DNA of 64,000 bases from Nitrosomonadales bacterium (lineage in GTDB: Bacteria; Pseudomonadota; Gammaproteobacteria; Burkholderiales; Gallionellaceae): positions 4,715 to 68,714 of the forward strand of contig JADKHS010000034.1 in assembly GCA_016721605.1 (NCBI GenBank), in the 5' to 3' direction. The position numbers and the translations under genes were made by a program. Under the pieces are notes generated by a model. It was not told the DNA's origin. It ran no database searches and worked only from the letters and a program-made list of their open reading frames with translations. This document shows, piece after piece, positions 46,161 to 55,421 of the stretch (its first letter is position 1; every line of letters starts with the position of its first letter).

Positions 46161-47348
46161 TTAACCTGCCACGCGCAATACAAGTCCCTTGAGATATGCG
46201 CCTTCCGGGAAGTTCAATAATATCGGGTGATCCGGCGCAGCGTGCAGTTTGTGAACGATGTGCGCAGCCACTCCGGCGTCCAAGGCAGCACCGGCAATAA
46301 TTTTCTGGAATAGGTCGTCATTTATGCCGCTGGAACATGAATAGGTGGCGAGCATTCCTCCCGGTCTGAGCAGCTTGAAGCCTAGCAGGTTAATATCCTT
46401 GTAGCCGCGCGCGGCTTTTTCGGTGAAGGCGGCGGTGGGCGCGAATTTGGGTGGGTCGAGGATGATCAGGTCAAATTTGCGGTTCTGGTCGCGCAGCTTG
46501 CGCAGTGCTTGGAACACGTCGATGCATTGCCATTCAGCGCGGCTGGCATCCAGCCCATTAAGTTCCACATTACGCTGTGCCAGTTGCAGCGCTTCATTCG
46601 AAGAATCAATTGATAGCACTGATTTCGCGCCGCCGCGCAGTGCATACAGCGAGAAACCGCCGCTGTAGCAAAAACAATTCAGCACATCCTTGTCTTGCGC
46701 CAGGGTTCCAATCAGTTCGCGGTTATCACGCTGGTCGATATAGAAGCCCGTCTTCTGTCCGTGTGCTACATCCACAGCAAAGTGCAACTTGTGTTCAACA
46801 ATGAATAACGATTCAGGCAAGTTGCCACGTAGTACGTTATTGCGTTCCGGCAACCCTTCCAATGCACGGGAGTCAGAATCGGAACGCTCGTAAATACAAA
46901 CCGGATTGCACATCTCTTGCAGTATGTCGGCGCAAGTGTCGCGCCAGCGTTCCGCCCCCGCACTGCCAATCTGCATAACCAGCACATCGCCATATTGATC
47001 TACTACCAACCCGGGCAGGCCATCAGATTCGCCATGAATCAGGCGCAGGCTAGTGCTGTATTGCGCCAAGTTGAGATCTTTGCGCAATGCCAGTGCATGG
47101 GTGATTTTCGTGCGGAAAAAATCTGCATCGATGCTTTGCTCCGCGCTCCATGACCACACTCGCGCAGCAATTTGTGAATGTGCATTGTATGCGGCATGGG
47201 CGAGGAAAGCGCCTTGTGTTGAGTATATCTGTACCGTGTCACCATCAATAGGCGAGCCTTCCACACGTTTAATTGCCCCGGAGAATATCCAGGGGTGCCA
47301 GCGCAGAAGGGATTTCTCCCTCCCCTCTTTTAGAATAATTTTATTCAT
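46161..47348 (-). CDS. rlmI: 23S rRNA m5C methyltransferase, RlmI family
   Basis: Class I SAM-dependent methyltransferase, 395 residues. N-terminal PUA domain (KEGREKSLLRWHPWIFSGAI), EEHI-like central strand (KLHFAVDVAHGQKTGFYIDQ), SAM motif I NCFCYSGGFSLYALRGGA, DLIILDPPKFAPTAAF (motif IV) and YSCSSGIN with the catalytic Cys (motif VI). E. coli RlmI modifies C1962 of 23S rRNA. The ATG overlaps the xerC stop by four bases. Confidence 0.92.
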   Translation of the reverse strand: MNKIILKEGREKSLLRWHPWIFSGAIKRVEGSPIDGDTVQIYSTQGAFLAHAAYNAHSQIAARVWSWSAEQSIDADFFRTKITHALALRKDLNLAQYSTSLRLIHGESDGLPGLVVDQYGDVLVMQIGSAGAERWRDTCADILQEMCNPVCIYERSDSDSRALEGLPERNNVLRGNLPESLFIVEHKLHFAVDVAHGQKTGFYIDQRDNRELIGTLAQDKDVLNCFCYSGGFSLYALRGGAKSVLSIDSSNEALQLAQRNVELNGLDASRAEWQCIDVFQALRKLRDQNRKFDLIILDPPKFAPTAAFTEKAARGYKDINLLGFKLLRPGGMLATYSCSSGINDDLFQKIIAGAALDAGVAAHIVHKLHAAPDHPILLNFPEGAYLKGLVLRVAG

Positions 47349-48265
47349 GGGGTTTTCTTTTTGGCCCGCGGATGCGCTGCATCGTAAATTTTACTGAGGT
47401 ATTGGAAATCAAGATGAGTATAAACCTGCGTAGTAGAAATGCTGGTATGGCCGAGCATTTCTTGCACTGCCCGTAAATCTCCACTGGATTGCAGCACATG
47501 TGAGGCGAACGAATGACGCAACAAGTGTGGATGAACGCCGCTGGTGATGCCCTGTTTGATGCCCCATTCTGACATGCGTAATTGCACCGCGCGCGAACCA
47601 ATGCGGCTACCATTGCGATTAACGAACAACGCCGTTTCATCCTGCTTGGCCAATTGTCCACGCAGCGCCAGCCAAGTTTGCAGCGCGGAGATCGCATAGC
47701 TGCCCAACGGTACGATACGGGTCTTGGCGCCTTTACCAATAACACGTACCGCTGCATCGGCAAAATCAAGCGCACCAGGATCCAGATTGACCAGCTCTGC
47801 CAAGCGCAGGCCTGAAGAATAAAATAACTCAAACATCGCTTTGTCGCGCACCGCCAGAATGTCGCCTGTGGTGGGTAGTTCCACCATGCGCACAGCTTCG
47901 TCCGGGGAAAGTGCATGCGGCAGATTACGCGCCGATTTGGGCGCACGCAGCCCGATGCATGGATTGTCTTTAAACTGGTGGTCGCGTATTAGATAAGAAT
48001 AAAAGGTACGCCATGCCGAAAGCATACGCGCCAAACTTTTGCCGCCCAAACCGCTACCGTGTAATTGTGCTACGAAACGGCGAATTTGATGGTTTTTCAG
48101 TTCGTTTAGTGATGTAACACCAGCAAGCTTAAACAAACGACAAATATCACGGGAATAATTTTCCGCAGTAAGTGGAGAGTAACGGCGCTCGTTGCGCAGA
48201 TGGTCGAGAAATCCGTGCAGTGCAACTTGGTTGAAAGTGGTAGCCTGCACGGTGCTGTTTATCAC
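47345..48265 (-). CDS. xerC: Tyrosine recombinase XerC
   Basis: Chromosome dimer resolution at dif together with XerD. 306 residues. SAM-like N-terminal domain (FLDHLRNERRYSPLTAENYS) and catalytic domain with AKTRIVPLG (Arg), HLLRHSFASHVLQ (His-x-x-Arg), LGHTSISTTQVYTH (His and the Tyr nucleophile). Sits between DUF484 and rlmI in the common dapF-DUF484-xerC order. Confidence 0.93.
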   Translation of the reverse strand: MINSTVQATTFNQVALHGFLDHLRNERRYSPLTAENYSRDICRLFKLAGVTSLNELKNHQIRRFVAQLHGSGLGGKSLARMLSAWRTFYSYLIRDHQFKDNPCIGLRAPKSARNLPHALSPDEAVRMVELPTTGDILAVRDKAMFELFYSSGLRLAELVNLDPGALDFADAAVRVIGKGAKTRIVPLGSYAISALQTWLALRGQLAKQDETALFVNRNGSRIGSRAVQLRMSEWGIKQGITSGVHPHLLRHSFASHVLQSSGDLRAVQEMLGHTSISTTQVYTHLDFQYLSKIYDAAHPRAKKKTP

Positions 48266-48269
48266 CGCT

Positions 48270-48890
48270 TTATAGCGAAGGGCGTAGCGCGCTACTCACA
48301 ATTTCCGCAATACGCTGCAGAAACAATGTACCCATGCCGGGATAGAAACGCTGCGCATCTTCACTAGCCAATATTAACAGGCCGATGGATTGTTCATCCG
48401 TCCGCAGCGGTAAATAAGCAAACGAGCGCAAATGACCCGCACTTTCGCCAAACCAGGCTAAAGTGTCATGAAAAGCGTGGTGAACACAGACGGGTTGCAG
48501 TTGCTGGTCAGCGAAGGCCAGTACTTCCAAGCTGGGCGGTAATCCTTTCCAGATGTGCAACACAACATGTGGCACGGCAAAAATTTCACGCAAATTCTGC
48601 GTAATGACATTCTGCAAACTCATCAGGTCACGCGCACCAAATAACGCGAGGGTGAATTGATGCACTTTTTGCTGTAATGAGTCATTTTCCTGAGCAAACT
48701 TTACCATCTCGTGTAGTCTTTTTTCCAAGTTTTTATTCTGCTCACGCAAAGTCAATAACTGCCGCTCGTTTAATGAAATGGTACGTCCGCTATACGGATG
48801 GGGGATAGTAACTTCCGCTAACATATCAGCGTGATCTTCAAAGAACTGTGGATTATTTTGTAAATATAGTGCGATGTCTGCGGATTTCAT
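48270..48890 (-). CDS. DUF484 family protein
   Basis: 206 residues. SADIALYLQNNPQFFEDHAD opens the DUF484 pattern, followed by a coiled coil (LREQNKNLEKRLHEMVKFAQ) and a GAF-like C-terminal part (LPLRTDEQSIGLLILASEDA, FYPGMGTLFLQRIAEIV). Lies between dapF and xerC as in most beta- and gammaproteobacteria. Role unknown; the fold suggests ligand sensing. Confidence 0.92.
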   Translation of the reverse strand: MKSADIALYLQNNPQFFEDHADMLAEVTIPHPYSGRTISLNERQLLTLREQNKNLEKRLHEMVKFAQENDSLQQKVHQFTLALFGARDLMSLQNVITQNLREIFAVPHVVLHIWKGLPPSLEVLAFADQQLQPVCVHHAFHDTLAWFGESAGHLRSFAYLPLRTDEQSIGLLILASEDAQRFYPGMGTLFLQRIAEIVSSALRPSL

Positions 48891-48899
48891 GTCGTCCTC

Positions 48900-49730
48900 T
48901 TATAAATTTATTTCGCCTTCAAATACAGCAATCGCTGGTCCAGTCATAAATACCGATGTGCCATTTCCGGCCCAAGCTATGTTCAGCACCCCACCGCGCG
49001 TGGCAACATTCACGCGCGCGTCCAACAGGCCGCGACGGATGCCGGTTACCACTGCGGCGCATGCGCCAGTGCCACAAGATAGTGTTTCACCAGCGCCGCG
49101 TTCATACACGCGTAACTTAATGTGTTTATGATCCACTATCTGCATGAAGCCTGCATTCACCCGTTGCGGAAAACGAGGGTGATGTTCAATGAGCGCCCCC
49201 TGTATGATAACTGGTGCATATTCCACATCAGTCACCACCTGTACCGCATGTGGATTGCCCATCGATAGTGCCGTAATCTGCACTGTTTCGCCTGCTATTT
49301 CTAGCGTTTGGATGACAGCATCACTACTGCCAAGAAACGGAATACGTGCAGCCTCAAAAATCGGCGCACCCATATTTACTGTAACTTGACCATTATCCTC
49401 AAGGCGCGGGGTAATCAAGCCATTTTTTGTTTCTACCACGATTTCACGCTTGAGCGTCAGTTTTTGATCGTGCACAAAACGCATAAAACAGCGCGCGCCA
49501 TTGCCACATTGTTCCACCTCGCCACCATCAGCATTGAAGATGCGATAACGAAAATCCGCGTCGGGATGCTGAGCAATTTCCACTAACAAGATTTGATCGC
49601 AGCCCACGCCAAAGTGCCGATCGGCTAACAAGCGCAACTGCTCCGGTGTCAGCTGGATATGCTGGCGTAATCCATTGAGGACTACGAAATCATTACCGGC
49701 GCCATGCATTTTGGTGAATTTTAGTCTCAT
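48900..49730 (-). CDS. dapF: Diaminopimelate epimerase
   Basis: Converts LL- to meso-diaminopimelate for lysine and peptidoglycan. 276 residues, intact. KMHGAGNDFVVLNGL at the N-terminus; the two catalytic cysteines are in EVEQCGNGARCFMRF and ETLSCGTGACAAVV. MGNPHAVQVV is also family-specific. First gene of dapF-DUF484-xerC-rlmI. Confidence 0.96.
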   Translation of the reverse strand: MRLKFTKMHGAGNDFVVLNGLRQHIQLTPEQLRLLADRHFGVGCDQILLVEIAQHPDADFRYRIFNADGGEVEQCGNGARCFMRFVHDQKLTLKREIVVETKNGLITPRLEDNGQVTVNMGAPIFEAARIPFLGSSDAVIQTLEIAGETVQITALSMGNPHAVQVVTDVEYAPVIIQGALIEHHPRFPQRVNAGFMQIVDHKHIKLRVYERGAGETLSCGTGACAAVVTGIRRGLLDARVNVATRGGVLNIAWAGNGTSVFMTGPAIAVFEGEINL

Positions 49731-50040
49731 CTCTTCGTCTCTGTTAATTCCAAATGCCTAAAGTAATCCATTGTGTACTGGTTTGCCATACCAGTTCATC
49801 CCATAGCAAAGATTTTTATGCGCGTCATGACAGGCAATGCGCTTGATGTCGAATTGGTCGAAAGCTGACGGATAGTTTAGCCGTTTTTCAAAAATGGCGG
49901 TGCAGCTCAGCCCCACCTGCGCGCATCCTCAAAAATCAAGAATTCGAATAATGCACGATCATCGCACAGCAATACACATCATTCTTGGTCATGAAAAACC
50001 CGGTATAGTTTATCCCGTATAGGCTTGCGTATTTCTAGCG
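49731..50040. other. Intergenic region upstream of dapF
   Basis: 310 bases between the end of the TSUP gene and dapF, both on the minus strand. It must include the dapF promoter. No open frame or strong structure seen. Confidence 0.4.
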
Positions 50041-50837
50041 CTAAATAAATTTTATTAACAAATGTGTCGCCAATGCCAGCATCAGTATTGCGAAAAGTTT
50101 ACGCAATAACCCAATCTTCATGCGATGTGCCACCTTCGCGCCAAGCGGCGCAGTAATAACACTAGCAAGTACGACCCACAATAGCGACGGCAGGTACACG
50201 AAACCCAGGTTAGGGGAGGGTAGCAGCGTATGGGAACTAAGGCCCATCACAATGTAGCCTATTGTGCCACCTATGGCGACCGGAAAACCGATCGCTGCAG
50301 AGGTACCAATTGCATTGCGTATTGGCACATTGCACCAAATTAAAATGGGACTACAACCGTACCGCCGCCAATAGATACTAAGCTACTGATCCAGCCAGTA
50401 AACATACCCGTTAGCGTCATGCCGGTCATGCCAGGTAATTGACGTGAGGCTTGCGGACGCAATTCAAACAAAATTTGGATTGCTGCAAAATATACAAATA
50501 AAGCAAAAAATATTCCTAGTCCACGCGGCGAAACAAATGCGGCGCATAGTGCACCCAGTGCTGTTCCGAACAAAATGCCAGGAGTTATAGTACGGACCAC
50601 GGCCCAGTTCACCGCACCATGCTGGTGGTGTTTGCGCATGCTAGCGAGGGATGTAAACAGAATGGTTGCCATCGAGGTACCCAGCGCCAGATGCATAACA
50701 TAAGGGGCAGGGAAGTGCTGCATTTTAAACAACATCAGCAAAACTGGTACCAAAATGGTTCCGCCGCCAATGCCGAACATTCCGCTAAATAACCCAACCA
50801 ATGCACCCAGCGCAAGATAGGCAAAAGCCCATTCCAT
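50041..50837 (-). CDS. TSUP-family (TauE/SafE-like) membrane permease, one frameshift
   Basis: Predicted anion (sulfite/organosulfonate type) exporter. GLFSGMFGIGGGTILVPVLL is repeated as SSLVSIGGGTVVVPF, the two pseudo-symmetric TSUP signatures. About eight helices. The frame ends just after the second motif; adding one T in the T run near 50340 gives FLIWCNVPIRNAIGTSAAIG and joins the C-terminal part (ITAPLGAKVAHRMKIGLLRK). Total 266 residues. Substrate cannot be told. Confidence 0.85.
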
Positions 50838-50838
50838 A

Positions 50839-51303
50839 TTAATCGCGTACCAGATGCTTCAGAATGAACCGCCACTCGGCGGGATCAACCGGTGTGATGG
50901 ACAATCGATTGCCCCGTTGCAAAACACGCATGCCTTCTAATTGTGGATGACGGCGCAGCTCTGCCAATGAAATGGGTTCAATTTTCTTTACCCATTGCAC
51001 ATCTACATTAAACCACCGTGGCGTTTCCTGCGTGGCCTTTGGATCGAAATATTTGCTATTACGTTCGAATTGGGTTGCATCGGGATAGGCAGTGCTGGAA
51101 ACGCGCGCGATGCCTGCAATACCTGGCACAGCACAATTGGAATGATAGAAAAGTACCGCGTCGCCTTCGCACATCTGATCGCGCATGAAGTTACGTGCCT
51201 GATAGTTACGGACACCGTACCATGCCACTGTCTGGTCGGGCAGGTTAGCAAGGTCATCAATGCTAACGTCGCTCGGTTCAGATTTCATTAGCCAATAACG
51301 CAC
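50839..51303 (-). CDS. EVE domain protein
   Basis: 154 residues. RYWLMKSEPSDVSIDDL, TVAWYGVRNYQARNFMRDQM, GDAVLFYHSNCAVPGIAGIA and NRLSITPVDPAEW are the EVE-domain hallmarks, a PUA-like fold that binds modified bases in RNA or DNA. GTG start at 51303; an internal ATG six codons later is less likely because it would remove the first strand. Neighbour of 6S RNA, a common arrangement. Confidence 0.93.
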   Translation of the reverse strand: MRYWLMKSEPSDVSIDDLANLPDQTVAWYGVRNYQARNFMRDQMCEGDAVLFYHSNCAVPGIAGIARVSSTAYPDATQFERNSKYFDPKATQETPRWFNVDVQWVKKIEPISLAELRRHPQLEGMRVLQRGNRLSITPVDPAEWRFILKHLVRD

Positions 51304-51450
51304 GTTATTCCATTTAAAACTCTAATAAAGTGAATCATTCTGTGAGAGTGCTTCTGAGAAATAATCGCTAATGAAGAAAATAATTGAGGTTGAAGCCATT
51401 GATCCGAAAAAAACAAAAATGCGTGCGACCTACTGCGGGTATACCGATAA

Positions 51451-51480
51451 AAAATAATGCGGCATACGCCGCATTATTAA
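51451..51480 (-). terminator. Intrinsic terminator of 6S RNA
   Basis: AATAATGCGGC and GCCGCATTATT form an eleven-base stem with a four-base loop; on the minus strand it is followed by TTTTTTATC. Confidence 0.85.
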
Positions 51481-51485
51481 TAAAG

Positions 51486-51658
51486 CCCCCCGCCTGTGCC
51501 GTTGACCCAACATCTTGAACCTGGGTTCAAGAGAGCCGGTTCCCAGTTACATCAGGTACATCCGCAGGGGATGCGCACAACAGTAACATTAAGGGGCGCG
51601 GCCTAAGCAGAGCTTATTGGTCCAAAGAATTATGAGCCTGACGAACACCGCAGGGGAA
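51486..51658 (-). ncRNA. ssrS: 6S RNA
   Basis: Regulator of sigma70 RNA polymerase in stationary phase. Located right after zapA on the same strand, the normal position. The minus strand begins GTTTCCCCTGCGGTGTTCG and ends CACAGGCGGGG, whose C- and G-runs close the outer stem. The side hairpin CTTGAACCCAGGTTCAAG matches the corresponding element of E. coli 6S RNA (TTGAACCAAGGGTTCAA). Length about 173 bases. Ends are estimated to within a few bases. Confidence 0.85.
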
Positions 51659-51660
51659 AC

Positions 51661-51975
51661 CTAAAACAACTCATCCTGTTCCGCAAATAACGCGTCTATA
51701 GTTGCCACCATGGAACCCATTCTACGCTTAAATTCACCCGTGTCAAAACTAGTCCCAAGGCCTGGGGTTAAGAGTTCGTGAGTAATATTTAAAGCAGACA
51801 TAATTGCGATGCGCTCGAGCGTAACAACCTTGCCGATATCGCGAATTTCGTGCATTTTCTTATCAAGATAAGCGACCGCATCAAGCAGTTCTGAACGCTC
51901 CGTTTCCGGGCAGGCGACGCGGAATTTCCGATCGAGGATGGTGACATCAAGCGTTCTTGCACTCTCGCTACTCAT
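51661..51975 (-). CDS. zapA: Cell division protein ZapA
   Basis: 104 residues. TLDVTILDRKFRVACPETER, LLDAVAYLDKKMHEIRD, VVTLERIAIMSALNITHELL: the ZapA globular head and dimer coiled coil that cross-link FtsZ filaments. It lies two bases after the ZapB-like gene and just before 6S RNA. Confidence 0.94.
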   Translation of the reverse strand: MSSESARTLDVTILDRKFRVACPETERSELLDAVAYLDKKMHEIRDIGKVVTLERIAIMSALNITHELLTPGLGTSFDTGEFKRRMGSMVATIDALFAEQDELF

Positions 51976-51977
51976 GT

Positions 51978-52172
51978 TTACTCTTCAGGTAATTGTGCCA
52001 GCAATCGTTCCAAGCGCGATTTGACAGAGTCAATCTTGTCGTGGCATTGACGACTTTGACTCAGCGCTTGAGCCAATTCTTGACGCAGGTGATGGTTTTT
52101 TTCACGCAAATGTCTAGTCAATTGCACCAATTGAGCTAACTTACTTTCCAATGCGTCTAATTCTGCTTGCAT
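51978..52172 (-). CDS. ZapB-like coiled-coil protein (TIGR02449 type)
   Basis: 64 residues, almost entirely heptad coiled coil (LDALESKLAQLVQLTRHLRE, NHHLRQELAQALSQSR, DSVKSRLERLLAQLPEE). This small partner gene upstream of zapA is usual in beta- and gammaproteobacteria. Likely a divisome accessory protein. Confidence 0.85.
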   Translation of the reverse strand: MQAELDALESKLAQLVQLTRHLREKNHHLRQELAQALSQSRQCHDKIDSVKSRLERLLAQLPEE

Positions 52173-52559
52173 GAAACGAACTATAGTTTAAAGAAACCTG
52201 ACCAGTCAAATGGGTAACCAAAAATAATTTTAAGCTGTACTGCCAACAGCCCGTTTAGCAGGCGCGCTTTCCAGTTGTGAAGCCCATTCACCTTTCGATA
52301 GGCTCTCAAGAAACAGCTTTTTATGACCATATATATCAATTGGTTACAAAACTTGAAAAATGGCCAAACAGCGCCCGATTATCTGGGATAATCATTATTT
52401 TACCAACGCCTTTCGCACCTGCGGGCGAATATCATAATCAAGGCGAGTAGACTTTAAACATAGTCTGGCCGTATCAATGAGTTATGCATTATGGAAAAAA
52501 TGCGAAACTGGTAACATAGAAGCTCCCACAAGCACGAAATTTCAGAATATTTAAACATC
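52173..52559. other. Divergent promoter region zapB / 52560 gene
   Basis: 387 bases between divergent genes. It contains GATTATC-tgg-GATAATC (52377-52393), a perfect inverted repeat that could bind a regulator, and no coding signs. Confidence 0.45.
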
Positions 52560-52898
52560 ATGCAATATGTACAAAACCTCCCTCTCCCTCCGGCTTTAAA
52601 CGAATTTGAAGACAAAAATGAAGTAAAAAAGCTAACCGAAATTAAACCAGTTAACCCCGCCCCAGAGCACACCCATCCATCAATAGCGCTTCGGCAACTT
52701 ACACAATCCGAACATCAGCTCCCCCTTATTAAACCACTCGAAAGACGAAATGCAGAGACCCATCTTGGCGAACGCCGAACATTCTGTCGCCGTATTAAAA
52801 CTCAACCTCTTCTGAAAGAGCTTCGTTCAAAGGTGGATCGACGACACCGCAAACAAAGAAAAACAGATATCACAGAACATATAGATGAAAAGGCTTAA
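52560..52898 (+). CDS. Small conserved hypothetical protein, Arg/Lys-rich
   Basis: 112 residues, no signal peptide or membrane helix. MQYVQNLPLPPALNEFEDKN, then a proline-rich middle, then a strongly basic C-terminal half (ERRTFCRRIKTQPLLKELRS, VDRRHRKQRKTDITEHID). I believe similar short proteins occur in related Nitrosomonadales but cannot name a family. The basic tail suggests nucleic acid or polyphosphate contact; that is speculation. No good ribosome binding site is seen before the ATG. Confidence 0.6.
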   Translation: MQYVQNLPLPPALNEFEDKNEVKKLTEIKPVNPAPEHTHPSIALRQLTQSEHQLPLIKPLERRNAETHLGERRTFCRRIKTQPLLKELRSKVDRRHRKQRKTDITEHIDEKA

Positions 52899-53235
52899 TC
52901 CCGGCAATTTCTCAAACTAACCAATTCTACCAATCATGTAATGGCTACCCCCATCAGTGTTATTTTGCGATATAGGGATATAGATATTAATCTGACAATT
53001 GGGATTTGAAGTTTTCATCGACATATTCCACACGGGGATTCTGGAAGTTTTTGGACGCGCCTTAGTGACTGGACTAATGACGCCATGTGTGATCGAGGAG
53101 AGTCCACATAGCTTAACAATACGCATCACGCCAACCCATTTACTAAGTTTAGATATGCCAATTTGCTTGACAATATCTTTATTTAAAGATACATTGAAAA
53201 TGACTGTTATAAATCCATACCAACTAAAACTTGTA
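52899..53235. other. Region upstream of ncgA
   Basis: 337 bases. The left part shows nothing recognisable; the right part holds the promoter/operator at 53167-53208. The ATG at 53200 in the ncgA frame is rejected as start because it lies within the operator. Confidence 0.45.
53167..53208 (+). promoter_or_regulatory. Promoter of ncgABC-nirK with overlapping NsrR-like operator
   Basis: TTGACA (53167-53172), 17-base spacer, TACATT (53190-53195): a strong -35 and fair -10. The 23 bases at 53186-53208 (AAGATACATTG then AAAATGACTGTT) align with the enterobacterial NsrR consensus AAGATGCATTT-AAAATGCATCTT at 16 positions, best in the left half and centre. A second inverted repeat, TATCTTTA-TT-TAAAGATA, lies within the spacer. 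Both would let a repressor block the polymerase. Confidence 0.6.
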
Positions 53236-54325
53236 ATGATAAGAAAAATGACCATTGCCATCAATACATTGCGTACGTCCGCTGTGGCTCGCCACCTCAT
53301 AAATACTTTAACATTTTGTTTTTTAACAGGAATAACAACTACAAGCTGGGCTGAGCAGCGTGAATTTAACCTGAGCATTGATGAAGTTTCAATAGAAGCA
53401 GCCCCAGGCCTTACCAACAAAGTTTTTGCGTTCAACGGACAAGTGCCGGGACCACTTATCCGCCTCAAGGAGGGAGATGATGTGATGGTACATGTGGCCA
53501 ACAACACCACACTTCCCCATACTGTCCATTGGCATGGGGTTAATCAAACCGGCAGTTGGCAACAAGACGGTGTGCCCAGCATCACGCAGGAAGCAATTCA
53601 GCCCGGGAATCTTACACTTATAAATTCAATGTTGATCGTCCCGGAAGCCTGTGGTACCACTGCCATGTAAATGTCTGGGAGCACGTGGCGATACGCGGGA
53701 TGTGGGGGCCAATGATTGTCGACCCCAAAAACCCGAGCGCACTCGAAAAAGAAGTTACCCTGGATGCCATTCTGATGATGAGCACTTGGCAATCTCCTTA
53801 TGCCAACGTATATGGCAAAGGAGGCAACCCGCAGGATGTTTCTGACTACTTTTCGGTAAACGCAAGATCCTTCCCGTTCACCCAACCGATTAGGGTCAAG
53901 AAAGGCGATGTATTGAGAATGCGCTTTATTGGCGCAGGCGATGAAACTCACCAAATGCATATGCATGGGCACGACATGCTCATCACCCACAAAGACGGAT
54001 ATCCACTTGCCAGCCCTTACTATGTGGACACAGTCCCGGTAGGTCCGGGGAACGTTATGACGTAATCGTCAAAATGAACAATCCCGGACTTTTCATAATG
54101 CACGACCATGTTGACAAACACATGACAAACAACGGTGCCTCAATGGGCGGGCCAGTAACCGTTTTTGAATATGAGGGCATCAAAATGAATGACTGGTACG
54201 CATGGAAAGGTAAAGTATACGACCCCAATTTCTTCTACAGTGTGTCACTGACACAAGGGTATGGGCTTTTCAACAGCGCACCTTTCATGGGAAAAGTCGT
54301 CGAACAGGGAAAAAGGAGGAGGTAA
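53236..54325 (+). CDS. ncgA: Multicopper oxidase NcgA, two frameshifts
   Basis: Periplasmic blue copper oxidase encoded before nirK; in N. europaea it is needed for nitrite tolerance. Signal peptide TLTFCFLTGITTTSWA. Copper ligands: HTVHWHGVNQT (first His pair), SLWYHCHVNVWEHVAIRGMW (HCH with type 1 ligands), QMHMHGHDM and IMHDHVDKHMTNNG (second cupredoxin domain). The frame breaks twice: near 53606 one missing G turns PGESYTYKFN into PGNLTLIN, and near 54050 one missing G breaks PGERYDVIVKMNN. Both lie in G runs. Two-domain size, about 362 residues after repair. Start 53236 or 53248. Confidence 0.85.
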
Positions 54326-54327
54326 AT

Positions 54328-55008
54328 ATGAAGCAAATAATTTTTGTTGCCTTACTTGGCTTTTCTGGAGCGACCCTCGCCGATGGAGGAATGCTTCAAG
54401 GGAGTTGCGCCGCCTGCCACAACACGAAGGGGTAAGCAACACAGACATTAAAAACTGCCTTTGAAAAAAAGGGCCAAGATCTTTTTTACGCAGGCAATAA
54501 ATATCGCCAGGAATGGCTTGTATCTTGGCTGCAAAAGCCAAGTCGGCTTCGCCCAGCCGGAATGTACTATGGCGGGCATATCAAGGCTGGGGCAAAAGGT
54601 GATGAAATTGATGCTTCGACGCTCACAGATCATATTGCACTTTCCAAAGCCGACGCCACCTCAGTTGCGGCCGAACTCATGAAGATGAAACCTCATGATG
54701 ACTTGATCGCAAAGGAAAAAATCGAGCCCGGTACAATACCAAAACAGATGGGGGAAATGGCCTTCAATAAATTTTTGGGTTGTATGGCCTGTCACTTGAT
54801 CGAGCCTGAATATGGCGGACTATCGGGGCCTGAACTTTATACGGCGGCCAAGCGCCTGCAACCGCAATATATAGCGAGTTTCATCAGGTCTCCCCAAGCT
54901 TGGGAGCCAAAATCCATGATGCCCAACAAAAATTTATCGGAAGTGAATATACAGAAAATGGTCCATTATCTTGAGACACTGAGCAAGGAGGACGCAAATG
55001 CCAACTAA
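54328..55008 (+). CDS. ncgB: Diheme cytochrome c NcgB, one frameshift
   Basis: Periplasmic electron carrier. The ATG at 54328 sits two bases after ncgA with a strong AGGAGG site and opens MKQIIFVALLGFSGATLADG, a signal peptide. First heme motif SCAACHN; a frame break follows near 54431 at the GGGG run, after which the frame gives TLKTAFEKKGQDLFYAGNKY, WLQKPSRLRPAGMYYGG and the second heme motif GCMACHLIEPEYGG, with SMMPNKNLS supplying a likely Met ligand. It overlaps ncgC by 11 bases. Confidence 0.85.
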
Positions 55009-55348
55009 ATTAGTTTTGTTGCTTTTACTAGCGGCTTTCTCAACTCAAATCCAAGCCAAGGAAACACCCGCTGACAACTACAAAGCCTTTTGCGTTCAAT
55101 GCCACGGCAGTGATGGAACCGGAAAAGGCGTGAACGTCCGGGACATGACGGTCGTGCCGCGTGATCATACCGATGCGAAGGCAATGTCAGGTCGGTCGGA
55201 CGAAACATTATTCAAGGCAATTAAAGAGGGTGGGCCATCCATTGAAAAATCAATATTGATGCCGCCTTGGGGCGCAACCTTAAGTGATGAGGAAATTAAA
55301 GAGTTGGTGCAACACCTGCGTATGTTATGTAAGTGTAAATTTGGTTAG
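54998..55348 (+). CDS. ncgC: Monoheme cytochrome c NcgC
   Basis: 116 residues with signal peptide (LVLLLLLAAFSTQIQA). One heme site FCVQCHGSDGTGKG; ILMPPWGATLSDEEI provides the axial Met and the class I cytochrome C-terminal helix (ELVQHLRML). It ends in CKCKFG. Overlap with ncgB implies coupled translation. Likely passes electrons within the NcgA/NirK pathway. Confidence 0.88.
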   Translation: MPTKLVLLLLLAAFSTQIQAKETPADNYKAFCVQCHGSDGTGKGVNVRDMTVVPRDHTDAKAMSGRSDETLFKAIKEGGPSIEKSILMPPWGATLSDEEIKELVQHLRMLCKCKFG

Positions 55349-55421
55349 TAGATGGTAGCAGCACGAAGTAGTAATAAAAAATACAATCTGTAGTTAATGT
55401 TCAATTAAACAGGGGAATAAC

